From Uranotaenia lowii (taxonomy: Eukaryota; Arthropoda; Insecta; Diptera; Culicidae), in contig NC_073691.1 in assembly GCF_029784155.1 (NCBI RefSeq), forward strand, positions 54,135,978 through 54,199,977: a stretch of DNA of 64,000 bases, given 5' to 3'. Both the position numbers and the translations under genes were made by a program. How positions within the stretch are numbered: the first letter of the stretch is position 1; each line of letters begins with the position of its first letter. The notes below the pieces were generated by a model that searched no databases, had not been told where the DNA came from, and saw only the letters and a program-made list of their open reading frames with translations. Positions 38,662-50,474 of this stretch are shown here, piece after piece.

Positions 38662-40462
38662 TTTCTAGCTTAATTTGAATATGAAAACCCCTGGTTAGAA
38701 TATTTTGAAAAACGGTACCTGAATTTCGAACCGGGGATTGGTTTTCGAAGTTTTGACATCAGTTCTGAGTCAAGATTGTAAATACCGAATTTAAACATTT
38801 CTATGATTATGAAATCTTTTCTCCTTATTTTTTTATCTAAAGAGAAAAGTGGAATTTAAGAATGTCACTTTATGATAGTTTTTTAAAGAAATCAGATTCA
38901 GTAACATATAGAAAATTCTAATGCTAAAACAGAAATGCTGTTAAAAATCTCGGTACATCTTCCTACAAGAGTTTTTTCTTTCGAGTTGATCAGAATTGCA
39001 TTGTTTAATACTGATTCAGTACTAAAATTTCGAGTTCATTTTCAACTTTTTAATGGCTATGTATTTGGGAAAAATTGGAAATTTGTTCCCTGCTAATAAA
39101 ATAGCACTGCTCCCGAGAGAGTATTCACAAAAGATTAAAATCAATTTCGACCTTCGATAAGCAGCAATAAACGTAAAAATTCAGAGCAAAAAACCAACAA
39201 TGGAATCCATCGATAGCGTCTGCACTTGGTTCGCTTTTTGACTCACAAATATCGGGGACGAAAGATGAAGAAAACGGACAAGACGGTGGAATAGATAGAA
39301 AGGAACTTTCCTCGGGATTCAACCAGTAACAACAAAAACTGGCTCAAAGTCTGGAGCGATGAATGGAGCAGACTTTTTATGGCCACGTAAAACAAGTCAT
39401 GAAAATAATGCACCCGTACAAAGGAAAAAGACAGACCGAAAGCCCTGCGGAATGAAAAACCAGAAGTGCATTTGTGTTCGCCCTTCGGGGAAAAATATCC
39501 TCTGGCAGACTCCCGGAGTGGAGAGGATTTCCTAGCGACAATGTCCAGAGGGCAGAGGTTACTTCTTCACACTTTCGCCTTTTCCCCGGCTTCAGAGGAG
39601 CAAAGGTGACGATGAAAATCCTAGTAAATCAGACAAATTATGTGTAAAACGGGGCGAAAATCACAAGACGTATGGGCAACAGAAGCCAGCCGACCTTTGA
39701 CTCCTGCTGCTGGTGACAAAATGGTGGAATGGGGGGATGAATGAGAAAGAAAAACATAAAGATGACTCCAGCAACCCTGCAGGGCTCCAGGAAATGTGTC
39801 ACGGGAATACACCGACGACGACTCAACCGGGGGCAATAAAATACGCTCCAATGCATGGCTGTGTTCAGTTTCGGTTCGGTTTGAAGAAAGTCGTTGAATG
39901 GATGGATATAAATATTGTCGCAACGGCTTAACCGGAGATTTACTTCTCTGCTTTTCCTGCTGCTGTTTCATCCTTATCAACAGGAGTAACGCAGAAGCAA
40001 CAAAAAGAGAAACCCAACCACTTGGTATCTAGGGCGTAGGTGTGATGTTCATATTTATCTGAGTTTATGAGTGTAACCGCCGTAAATTCCAGTCAATTCA
40101 AAATTAACAGTTATGACTTGTTGCCGTCTTAAAATTTGGTGGGATGACCTTTTTCGAATGAAAAAATGGTTACAGCAATCATTTTTATCCCATTCTTTTC
40201 ATTTTTCCATTTATTTATATTAATTTTTCGATTGTTTACTCATGAGTTCAGGAATATAGTGCAAAACTTATCGAAAAGACTTAAATAGAATAGAAAAATA
40301 TAGAAAAAGAACTGAAAGTATAAAGTAAAAGGTAAAGTTGTTCATTTCAATCTACTTCAAAATTTAAAAAAAACTTTACACTTAAAAACCGTCCAAACGT
40401 TACACACCGGGGATTTTTGAACAAAAGGGTTACTTTTTTTGACGTTGAGATCTTTTTTGAAT
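38662..40462. other. Noncoding stretch, no gene seen
   Basis: AT-rich to 39100. Then GC-richer, apparently unique sequence at 39100-40020, whose small frames on both strands overlap and show no motif. Confidence 0.45.
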
Positions 40463-40703
40463 TATTGACTGTGCACTAAACCGAGGATTGCACTGGAATC
40501 CTTCGATAATGATAAATATTCATAGCAAACTCGGCGACCTCACCGAAAGCTCCAAGGCAGCATGTCTCAAAGTCAATGTCGGAAAGACCAAGGAAATGGA
40601 AATCAACACAGAAAATCCCTCCAATTTCGTTGAAGCTTGGCAACAGATTGAGAAAGTGGAGTGCTGCCAGTATCTTGGTAGCCAGATTACGCCTGATGGT
40701 GGT
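40463..40703 (+). pseudogene. RTE-A copy 3, short internal fragment
   Basis: It reads DCALNRGLHWNPS, then HSKLGDLTESSKAA and KVNVGKTKEMEIN, ending YLGSQITPDGG. Compared with copy 2 it has lost the segment with the LADD motif (between NP and HSKL). It lacks both ends of the LINE. It keeps an intact Cys-Gln pair before YLGS, where copy 2 has a stop. Confidence 0.8.
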
Positions 40704-40999
40704 CTTTTGGACATCTCGGGATTTCTCGCAAATCTCGCCAAATGAAAATTGTTTCCCCACTAATAAAATAAAAATTTCACAGAAACATTGGATAAGTCTC
40801 ATTTTCAGGCTTTCGGATCATTGGTTTCCGTTCGGGATGTAGCGATAAAAGTCGGAGGCTTTGAAAAAACATGTTGGCGCAAAGTCATTTTTTGCAGCGG
40901 TCTAGTGTACAGTATGCTCTTTTTTCGTCGTTGTTGTTTATCTGGGCAGAAGTCGTTTCTCAATACAGCTCTGCAAAATCGGTGATTTTAATAGTGTAG

Positions 41000-42517
41000 A
41001 CTACAGTTTGGTGCAACCAAGCATGGAAAAAATCGGATCGAAGTACATTCAATCTGCAATCCGTGGTGAACTCATTCAATTCTAACTGCCAATCGAAGCA
41101 ATCGGGAAAGGAAAAAGTTAACACACCACAATGAACACTAACGATTGCAATCCCGAATGAATGAACTTTTAAAAAGTTCGGGTGAACGAAACGAAGCCCG
41201 AAACATTCGCCGCGTTCAATTGGATCGTTTTTTATTTTCACCACGACGTTCGCAAATGATTGTCGAAACACAATCGCCAAACGATTGTAAGATTGCATTC
41301 GCGAATGTTTCCGTAACCGGTAAAGGATTGCGCCATCAGGTGCTTGTTTTTCGGCTAATTTTGTGCGTATTTTAGCCCCCGCGCTCGCTGATGTTTGTTT
41401 TCTCATGATGTTATTTAAATTTATGTTCGAATAGGAACATTCAACATATAATTAGTAAAAGTGTGGACTTTTGCACATTGCGTAGAAAACTAAACTGACA
41501 AAGGGGGGTTTGAAAAAGGAAACAAGGACGTCGGCTTGGTGTCGATCAAAGCCGTCAATATTGGTTCAGTCGAATAAACGTCGTCTTAGCTGCTGATTTT
41601 CCAGTGCGGAATTCGCTTTTCTGTCCCAATGGGATACGAACGCGAAACATACGCACGTATTAGGCTTAGCATTTATATAGTTATTTCAATTAACAATAAA
41701 AATTTAAAAAAATTTCGAGCCAATACCTCACAATTTTTTATTTCCTTCCGAAAACCAATTCGAACAAAACAAAACGCCTTCAAGTAGGCAAGCACGTAAT
41801 CGCCCAGATGTAGGCAGATATTTGAGTGCTATGTCGGCTTACAATATTTATGTGTGGGATTTTGTAACTTTTATGTGACGCATATAAAAGTAATAATTTT
41901 GTATTCTGTATTCTTGCAATCTCAACATAATTAAATGATTATTTGGCAATTTTGGTTAAAAAACTGTCCCAGTAGCCAAAAGCTAAATCCCTAGGCTTCG
42001 TAAACAAGAGTGGACATTTTCAAACCCCCCTTTGTCAGTTTAGTTATCTACGCAATGTGCAAAAGTGCTGAATGTTCTTATTTGAACATAAATTATAATA
42101 AAATCATGAGAAAACAAACCGTCAGCGAGCGCGGGGGCTAAAACACGCACAAAATTAGCCGAAAAACAAGCACCTGATGGTGCAATCCTTTACCGGTTAC
42201 GGAAACATTCGCGAATGCAATCGTGCAATCGTTTGGCGATTGTGTTTCAACAATCATTTGCGAATCAATTCACCCAACGAACGCCGTGGTGAAAATAAAA
42301 AACGATCCAGTTAACTGCGGCGATCGTTTCGGCCATCGGTTCGTTCACCCGAACATATTTAAAAGTTCATTCATTCGGATTGCCAATCCGACCAATCAGC
42401 GGTCGTCTGTTCACGCTCGCATCGCCGATGCTATCATCGTGAACGAAGCGGTGATTGAGAATCATTAGCGTTCATGCTGGTGAACGAATTTTTCCATCCT
42501 TGGGTGCAACCTACAGT
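41000..42517. mobile_element. Long inverted-repeat element (arms about 515 bp)
   Basis: The left arm (about 41000-41523) and right arm (about 42005-42517) are diverged inverted copies. The outer ends share a GGTGCAACC-AAG-ATGGAAAAA word. Inner landmarks are CGCGAATGTTTCCGTAACCG, GATTGCGCCATCAGGTGCTT-like and CCCCCGCGCTCGCTGA words, and both arms meet the centre at an AAACCCCCCTTTGTCAGTTT word. The ~480-bp centre is noncoding. It is a non-autonomous TIR element of unassigned superfamily. I could not define a target-site duplication. Confidence 0.75.
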
Positions 42518-42809
42518 GCTTATCCCGGAAAAATTGTGGCTGAAGTTTCCGTGGACGCGGACTAAACGTAAATTTTGGCATAAAATCCGGATATCTAATC
42601 GTCTTACGCGGTCAAACACAATACATTTTGTTCCCTCGTCTTTGTTTTTGCATGCTGGTGCTGCGCAGAAAGTTGTTCAAAAAAGCTACGATTTTAAGCT
42701 TGGATGTTTACAAATTGTCAGCTGTGCGGGCGGATTTCAAAACATTCTACAAGCCGAGAATATTTCACACACTACCTGTTAGAAAAGAAAAACTTTGCCT
42801 GTCGCCAAA

Positions 42810-44160
42810 ATGAATGTGGATGAAATTATATGTACAATTAGTGAAAAATTCGAAAAAGATCCTGCTCATGTCTTGCATGCATGCAGTGTTGCAAGTGCCA
42901 GCACTTCAGGTGAAAAAACATTATCGGCAACGCTATCCGTAAAATAATGATAAAAAAAGTAAATTACTTCTGCTCTGCGGATTGTAAGTTGATGTTCAAC
43001 CAGAAGCCGCGGAACTAATCTCGCTGAAGAACGGCTTATCTACGAGATGCAGAGGCTATTCAGAGAGAAACGAGAACTCAAACTGGCAATTATTGAAACA
43101 CAAGAAACCCTAAAAAGCGCAATGAACGAAATTGAGAAGATTCAAAACTTTCTGGCTGGAAAATTCGACTCCATCCTAAACGAATTTGGTAAGCTGAAAT
43201 CAAATCATAAAGTCTTGAAAACAGACATATCCAATATATAGGGAGATTGCATCGAATTACGGGAGACAGTGGTTACTCTCGGGAAGGAGGTTGATAGACT
43301 CAGCCGGAAAACCCTTGAAAAAAAAATGCAGTTGTCCTTGGGGTTCTTGTCAAAAATGATGAGTCTCCTAGAAGCGTGTTCGCTGCGAGAACTACATTTG
43401 TAGACGTCAAACGTTTGCACCCAAAGGTAATAAAGGTGATTCTTGAAAAAAAAGAGTATGGAAAGATGGCAGTTTCAAAACTAGGAGTTAGCTACGAAGG
43501 ATCAGGAAAAATCGTTCTACGGGACGAATTGACACCGAACGGATTGACCCTCTTGCGGAAGGTGAAAAATGCACAGGAACAGCTGGATGTACATTTTTCT
43601 GGCCTGGCCGAGACGGAGTCCTCTTAATAAAAAAAAACGGCAAGTCTCCAAGATCCCGAAAATTTAGGACTTAAACGATCTTCAGAAGTTACTGCAATCG
43701 TGCTCTAAAAGAGCTATGGCCTTCTCGATTTCGGATTCCTCTATACTGTCCTCCGTGGTCACCGAACCTCCAGCCAAGCGCCACTAACAACTCCTAAAAT
43801 CCTTCATTAAACTATAATAAAATAATTATATTCACACCCAATATTATATACCTTACCAAAGCCAGAATTATTGTTTTAGCGTTAAAAATAACATAAGTAA
43901 GAAAGGTGGTCTCAAATTTATTCAATGGAATATCTGGGGCATGAAAAACTTTTTCTTGTTCGTTATTGTAGCCAAGCTGATGTTGTAGTAATAAGCAAGA
44001 CCTGGGTAAAAAACGGAGACTTAGAAATCTTCAAAACTCAAAGATATGATAGCATTTTTTCTTGCCGTGATACCTCACATGGAGGCTTAACCTTCCTAAG
44101 CCGTTCGCAAAGTTTTGAACAAATTATTTTTCGCATGTTTTGACTAGTAAATTGATTTCG
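42810..44160 (+). pseudogene. 5' half of a Jockey-like LINE: ORF1 and start of endonuclease, decayed
   Basis: A short frame starts at an ATG at 42810. After stops and shifts, a Glu/Lys-rich coiled coil follows at 43047-43310 (LFREKRELKLAI, IEKIQNFLAGKFDSI, LGKEVDRLSRK). Then comes an ORF1-type globular segment at 43330-43626 (NAVVLGVLVKNDES, ILEKKEYGKMAV, KIVLRDELTPNG). At 43915-44110 an endonuclease N-terminus appears in pieces: IQWNIWGM, ADVVVISKTWVKNGDL (Lys where the catalytic Glu is expected) and YDSIFSCRDTSHGGL. The RT and 3' end are missing, the reverse of the usual LINE truncation. ORF1 proteins bind LINE RNA. Confidence 0.65.
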
Positions 44161-45189
44161 TTCCACTGGTCACATATCTATGCCGATATTTATGACTTTA
44201 GATTAATTGTTTAGGTAATTTATTCAAGATTTAAAAACTACAAAACTTAAATCGATTTGACTTAGCAGATGACCTTGTCCCGTCTCGATTTCCTTCGGTA
44301 GTCGAAGCCGAAACTAGATGGCAAAACTCTCAAAAACCAACAGCCACTGATTTCAATCAGGACTGAATCCCACTTTGTGCTAAAGGAAAGTGAAAATTTT
44401 ATTAGCAAAAATTGCGTAGCTCAACTTAACAGCACTTAAGCACCAACAACTAAAAAGTTGATGTGCTGAAGTCTCTTAAAACCCGGACTTTGTTCCCAGG
44501 GGTGGGCTTCCAAAGAAGACTAAACAAAATGGTGTTGGCGAAATGAGGGAAGTTTGTGTAGTCGCCGTGCTAATAGCCGTAGTTCTCCGCAGCATAAAAT
44601 GACCAAACACAATGCTTAAAAAGAGGTTCACAAAGGTAACTAAAAAACAAACATACCGATAAAATCGTCCTTGCACCTGCACACAAGCTACCACCAGAGA
44701 ACTTCTCGGGCTGGGGTTGGATGCCAAAACGTATAAGTAGGCCGTCAACTCCCAAGATCGTCGTAGACTCGAACCGCAACTTGCGCGGCACGTACTATTC
44801 GGGCAGATTTATTAGGGAAAATACTTGAAGGCAGTAGGGTAATAACCGCCTTACTCAGATTTACTTAAAACGCAGCTTTTTTTTACAAACCGACCGAACA
44901 ACTCCGAGATCAAAATGCTAAGACCTCCAGGTTTTCTTTTTGGTCTCCGAGAAAACTCCATTTTCCATCCTTCCATAGAAAAGCCACCTTTGGTAGCTCA
45001 TGATGACTGTCAGAATAACGATAAATTATTCTGTTGTCCTTATGCGTGGAATTTCCATTGTACTGAAATTTTACCTTTCAGCACACAACGATCCACTCCC
45101 AATAAGACTGACATGATACATGTTTAAATTATGCATGGGAGATACTACGGATATTACCACTTTGCCTCCTACGGGCTGTTACAACCTTT
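44161..45189. other. Noncoding stretch, no gene seen
   Basis: Short frames on both strands overlap and have no motif. No repeat structure was recognised. Confidence 0.45.
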
Positions 45190-47520
45190 AGAATGCTTTT
45201 AACAGAAAACCTCCGAAAAAAGACATCATTTTAAAATTCTTATATCTGCAGTAATATGTTGGTGTATAAATTTTTTTTTATGTTTTGAAATTGTGAAAAA
45301 TAAATATTTTCAAAAATATATAAAAATTTTAGGGTCCTATGGAAGTTTTGGCCACAATCTTGGAATTACAGGAAAAAAAATTCTCGCTTTTTAAAAGAGG
45401 TAATATTTTTTCTTAGCAGCGTTGTATTTCATTCTTTATTGAACCGATTTTCAAAATTCAAATTTATTCTGTTGTGGTATGAGCCTACTTGGTTGAATGA
45501 TTCAACTGAATCAAAGCAATCGAAAGATTCCTTTTAATTCAACCACGGTAAATGAAAAGTTCATATACCAGTATTTCGATAGCAACTTACTACCTTCCTT
45601 ACTAGTAATCTTTCGATTGCTTTGATTCAGTCAAATTTATTTTTATTTTGATAATATGATTATCATTTTCACTGAATACACATAGTATCTCAAATATTAC
45701 TGTTATTCGTAATACGAGAATGAAAACAAGAAAAAAAATCGTGATTTTCGAACCCGGCTGTTATGATGCGCACATTTCTCATTTTGTTATAGAGATTTAT
45801 AGCAAAGTCATTGATTTCATTATTTTGATTGTTTTTCAGCTTTTCAAAGTTACAGAGACCTAGTTCAGAATTTATTTTATCTTTAATGCATAGTGCGATT
45901 TCAAAACGACAGTTAATTTAAATTATTTAGGAAGCGCGTGGATATTGTTATATTCAAAACAATCACAACCAATATTACAACGAATTGTGAGATCTAAACT
46001 AGTTTTTCGGATTTAATTATTCGAATTTTTGACTTTCCAAATATAAATTTTGCAATTCAAATTAACATTTTTCTAAGAGTTCAGAATCGGAATTTATAAT
46101 GGATAAATTAATAATTAAAAACTAAGACTAATTGCTTATTCCTAATTCTCAATTCATAACTCAACAAAAATCGGAATTCGAATTTAAATATGACAGTTTC
46201 GAATTTAGTATCATAAATATGAAACTAGCAATTTTTGAGTACGAACTTTCAATCGTGAATTTATTCTTTTTTAAATCAGGGTTTAAAAATGAATGGTAAA
46301 TTGTGGACTTTCAATTCAAAATCCACCATTGGAAGCTTAGTATTGTGAACAATGAATTTTTTAAAGTGAATTAGAAGCTCATAATTTCGATTTAAGAGTT
46401 TTGAATTCAGAAAAAAAAATAATTGTGAACAAAGAAATATGAATCGTGAATATTGAATTATTTATTCTAAATTTTTATTCATCATCCTGATATGAAGTTC
46501 AGATTAGTAATCTGAAATATAAACAGCAAATCTTATTTTAATACGCATGGTTTTGAAATATTTCAAAAATTAACATCGAAAACATTCACACTTGTGTAAA
46601 AGTAGTATGTATGTATGCAAATTTTATGTTATAATAAAAATCAAAGAATATGCCACCGAAATTATTTAGCAAAATGAGCATTCTTAAAAATACCTTAAAA
46701 CATTTCCGAACTAGGTCTCTGTAACTTTGAAAAGCTGAAAAACAATCAAAATTATGAAGCAATGACTTAGCTATGAATAACGTAAAAATATTCATACGTA
46801 TCAGCAGAAACAACCCTACGTAGCCATACAGGCGAATCCTTCAGTCTGCTATAGGAAGGCAGATTCCGAGAGTACAACCGGGAGAGCAAACGATTTTGTT
46901 CGATTGAAGTTCTCCCGGGGGGTTGTGCTTGCTTGCTACAAAACGGTTTAAAATCTGATTGAATTCCGACATCTTTTAGTAAATTTTGAACCGTTGCTAT
47001 AAATTTTTGAAAAACCACATAAAAAGCATAGCAATCGATTGTAGAGATTAAAATCAAGCATTGGGTATATAAAAAGTGGGCTGGTTTTATGAAAAGTTTT
47101 AAGAAATCACGATAACAAAATGCAAAATGTGCGCATCATAACAGCCGGGTTCAAAAACTACGATTTTTTTTCTTGTTTTCATTATCGTATTACGCATAAC
47201 AGTCATATTTGAGATACTATGTGTATTCAGTGAAAATGATGATCATGTTATCAAAATAAAACTAAATTTTGAATTTTGAAAATTGGTTCAACTAAGAATG
47301 TGATACAACGCTGCAATGCAAAAGTTTAAAAAAAGAAGCTTTTTTTCGGAAATTCCAGGCTAGCGACACATGACACTCAATTTTAATATATGATTGGAAA
47401 GATATTTTTTCACAATTTCAAAACATATAAAATAATTTCAATACGCCAAAGCGAGCAGAAGATATGGGAATTCTGAGAAGACATTATTTTCGGGGGTTTT
47501 TCCGTTCGGAGCATAAGACG
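45190..47520. mobile_element. Long inverted-repeat element, old, right arm interrupted
   Basis: The left arm (about 45190-45880) and right arm (about 46690-47520) are diverged inverted repeats. Landmarks present in both are ATGTTTTGAAATTGTGAAAA, GCAGCGTTGTAT, CCGGCTGTTATGATGCGCAC, TGATTGTTTTTCAGCTTTTC and GTTACAGAGACCTAGTTC. The right arm holds about 300 bp of extra sequence near 46800-47090. The centre is AT-rich and noncoding. No transposase or target-site duplication was identified. Confidence 0.75.
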
Positions 47521-47639
47521 TTCGGATAAGTTATATCAGCTGAAATTTTATAGATTCAGAAACTAGAATAAATTTCCTAACTAATGAATGTAAATTCATG
47601 AAAATCGGTTATCATATACCATCAAGGGAACGCGCGTAA

Positions 47640-47868
47640 ACGCTCGGGTCATATTGAGCCGAACGGCAAATGTGTTAGTTTTTTTTTCGGCATGCCAGTT
47701 GGGGCACTTCCGGTGGTCACCGGAAGTTGATTTTTCTTCAGTTTATGTTTCTCGTGGATTTAGTAATATGTTCCAAATTTCATATTTTTCCGATTTTTTT
47801 CAAGAGATTCATGACGAATTTTAAGTTCGCTTCGGGTCATATTGACCCGAACGGCATGGGAAGGTTAA
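47640..47868 (-). mobile_element. Possible piggyBac-type MITE fragment
   Basis: Read on the minus strand from TTAA (47865-47868), it starts TTAACCTTCCCATGCCGTTC and then carries a GGGTCAATATGACCC word. The same CGGGTCATATTGA-CCGAACGGCA word recurs at 47645-47668 in direct orientation. A TTAA edge suits piggyBac, but the other end is not clear. Confidence 0.3.
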
Positions 47869-47874
47869 CTAAGC

Positions 47875-47938
47875 TTTATTCAGAAGAATGTTCATCAAGT
47901 AATGTCCTGAAACGGAATACAGAATAAATAAATAAATA
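47875..47938 (+). pseudogene. RTE-B 3'-end remnant
   Basis: It matches the last 60 bp of the family-B element at 8460-8515 (ATGTTCATCAAGTAATGTCC, then GAAACGGAATAC) and ends in AAAT steps. It is an extremely 5'-truncated copy. Confidence 0.65.
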
Positions 47939-47939
47939 C

Positions 47940-48640
47940 ATTAGATCCGGATGAGCAGACTTAGAACTCTGAACTTAGAATACTAGACTTCAAGTTTGAA
48001 CGCAGAACTAAAGATTGAAAGCTTTTGGCTCAGATTTGCAGACAAGAAATTTGATATTCAATATTTTGGGTTTAGAAATTCAGGCTCAGAATTTCAGAGT
48101 TTCAAACTGAGAATTAATTCAAGAGGCGTTATGCTCAACCCAAAGACCGAAAATAAGTTAAGATTCAAAATCATTTTATTGCTTTTATGATTATTTCCCA
48201 AAAATTTCAAGAGATGTATTCATAATCTTATTTAACAAAATGTTAAGGAAATACGATATCAATTGCTTATATAAGAACATCACATTTGTTAAAAAAAAGT
48301 ATAATATGATAACAATTGCTATGTATGCTGGTAACCCTTTTTTTACAAATGATTCATTTATTTATGTTGAATTTTACGGTTTCCTTCGGCATCCGGTAAC
48401 AGCAGACTTCTGCTGCCACGGGCAAAACCAAAATATTGTTTGTTTTGGTACCTCTTGCTACGTTCAATTCGCAATCTAGAACAATAGATCAATGATTGCT
48501 GAAAATAGGTGATGATGATAAACACGGTACAAATGTTTACATCGTCACACGGTTAAGCGAGACTACTCAAATTGGGTTCGTGGTAACACAATAGTATTTT
48601 CAGATATGCTGGGTAAGAGTTTCGAAGTACTCATTGAGAA
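47940..48640. other. Cryptic-repeat and AT-rich stretch, no gene seen
   Basis: 47945-48130 is a degenerate string of CAGAATT/GAAATTC-like words, a texture also seen at 46010-46560 and 53190-53720. The rest is AT-rich with no motif. Confidence 0.4.
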
Positions 48641-48642
48641 AT

Positions 48643-48800
48643 GAGTACTAAGAGTTGACGCTAACATAGGCCAAGCGGGAGCTCAAATACGAGACAAGCT
48701 ACTTTGTTATTCACTCGGGAAGTCCAAGGTGTCTAAGTTTGTCTATTACCAGTATCTGAGGAAGACGGTCAAAAGCTTTGGAGAAATCGATGTATACAGT
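48643..48800 (-). pseudogene. Jockey-like RT fragment, downstream part
   Basis: On the minus strand it reads VHTVYIDFSKAFDRLPQ (motif A), then LRHLGLPE, a stop, and LVSYLSSRLAYV. It continues the fragment at 49471-49610 once the hAT-like MITE between them is removed. Its few stops suggest moderate age. Confidence 0.75.
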
Positions 48801-48808
48801 GTGCACAT
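48801..48808 (+). repeat. 8-bp target-site duplication, left
   Basis: GTGCACAT, identical to 49471-49478. Confidence 0.85.
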
Positions 48809-49470
48809 TAGACTGCCCCAAATTTATATGAGAAATTTCAAGCTTGTGAAATGTTATGTGCTGCAGGCTTAAACTGATCCTAGGCCTAGTACAAGGTCTA
48901 ATGCCAAATTTGGGCCAGATCGGATCACGGGAAGGGGTCGCTCAGCGAGCCTAAAGTTTGTATGGGATTTTGAGACATTTTGTTCGGGAGGAAGTTAAAA
49001 ATTCAGTTTTTCATGAACAACTTTGGTCCCCTTTGACCGATTTCTTATAAAAACAGTTTTTCTTAAAGCATGAACTATGACAAATATTTCATCCGAAGGC
49101 TGCATTTCGATTCGACTTATGATAAAAAAGTTATTAAACTTCAAAACTTCAAACAAACATTTTTTGTATCTTAATTTGAATCGAAATGCAGTCTTCAGAT
49201 GAATTATTTGTCATAGTTTAGGCTTTAAGAAAAACTATTTTCAAAATAAATCGGCCGTAGAAGACCAAAGTTATTCATGAAAAACTGGAATTTCATGTTT
49301 CTCCCGAACAAAATGTCTAAAAATCCCATACAAACTTTAGGCTCGTTGAGCAACTCCTTCCCATGATTCGATCGGGCCCAAATGTGGTATGAGACCTTGT
49401 ACTAGGCCTAGGATCAATTCAAGCCTGCAGAAAATAACTTTTCAAATGTCGGTTCATTTGGGGCACTCTA
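48809..49470. mobile_element. hAT-like palindromic MITE inserted in a Jockey-like RT
   Basis: The ends read TAGACTGCCCCAAAT and TAGAGTGCCCCAAAT inward, and the element is flanked by the perfect 8-bp duplication GTGCACAT. An 8-bp duplication and TAG/CAG-G termini are characteristic of hAT. Almost the whole 662 bp is an inverted repeat (arms about 48809-49130 and 49165-49470). It carries the inner module (GGGAAGGGGTCGCT, TTTTTCTTAAAGC, GACAAATATTTCATCCGAAG) shared with 11411-11675 and with the CACTA-like palindrome at 16898-18712. No transposase is encoded. Confidence 0.85.
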
Positions 49471-49610
49471 GTGCACATGCTGACGTTTTTCGAGTTTTGG
49501 TACCGCAAAATTTGTAAATGCCATAAGGTTTAAGGTGGTTTAACGTTTTTTTTTTTATGAATCCATGTTGCGCGCCTTCAATTAATTGAGTTAAGGATTG
49601 AAATCGGACG
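49471..49610 (-). pseudogene. Jockey-like RT fragment, upstream part
   Basis: The minus strand reads SLTQLIEGAQHGFIKKKTLN (compare QHGFVKKRSTLSN in Jockey copy 1), placing it just before motif A. The frame ends at the left edge of the MITE 49611-50474. The first copy of GTGCACAT belongs to this target. Confidence 0.7.
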
Positions 49611-50474
49611 GTACCGTCAACTGGGGCAACATGCAACACTTTTCAACTTCAATGGCTTCTAAAATCTTAATGCTTACAGATAATCATACCTCGATTTTCA
49701 CCCTACTAAGAAAAAGGGGTAAGTTGTAACAAACTCTGTAATTAATGAAAAATCAAATGAAAACGTTTGAAAATTTCATGTTTTTGATACATTTGTGATG
49801 TCATAACGCATAAAGCACCATTTGCAGTAATTTTTAGTTTTGTTCGAATTAAATTTTACATTTTTTCTGTGAAAAATGTTTAAAAAAAAGTGTTAATCTG
49901 CTGCATACATTTAGGGGTAAAAAATACTACAAAATGTTTTATTATTTTAAACCATATAAATAAGTCTTAGGAAAGATGAAATTTTAATGTTAACAAACGC
50001 ATAATGCAAAACAATCATATCCCAGCATATGGAAACGCGATTAATGAGATTTAGTTCTTGTTTGCATTTTGTTGCGTTTTGCCCCAGACAGCTAACTGAA
50101 TTTTAAAAATATTTATATAAAAAAAATTGGTGATTGTCCGAAAAATATTTATACACGAAAAGTGTTGTTATTGGATAATGAAAGTAATATAAAATTTGTA
50201 GGTGATATCATTTGGCCAATCCGTCATACGAGGTAAAGTTTTTACGGCATCGAAAAATGTAAAAATGTGAACATCTATTGCTCGATTTTTTAATTTTTTT
50301 ATGAGAATCTAAAACATTAAAAACTCTTCCACGATGTTAAAAACTATGTCATCATCAATTTGTTATCATTCAATGATAACTTTTTTACAGTATATTGAAA
50401 TAAAAATTGAATGAGTGTTGTAGTACGAAAATGTTGCATCCAACCCTGCTTTTGCATGATGCCCCGTTTGACGG
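49611..50474 (-). mobile_element. Complete MITE of the ACCGTCAAACGGGGCA family
   Basis: The left end reads ACCGTCAACTGGGGCAACAT, and the right end, read inward, AACCGTCAAACGGGGCATCA, an imperfect terminal inverted repeat. The interior is homologous to 18857-19760 in opposite orientation but has one unit of the 95-bp minisatellite. It is inserted next to a Jockey-like RT fragment. The flanking dinucleotides are TA on the left and TT on the right, so a TA duplication is possible but not clean. No coding capacity. Confidence 0.65.

Noticed and set aside
39621..39980. 119-codon minus-strand frame
   Set aside because: Overlaps other frames of similar length on both strands; no motif; composition as expected for GC-richer noncoding DNA.
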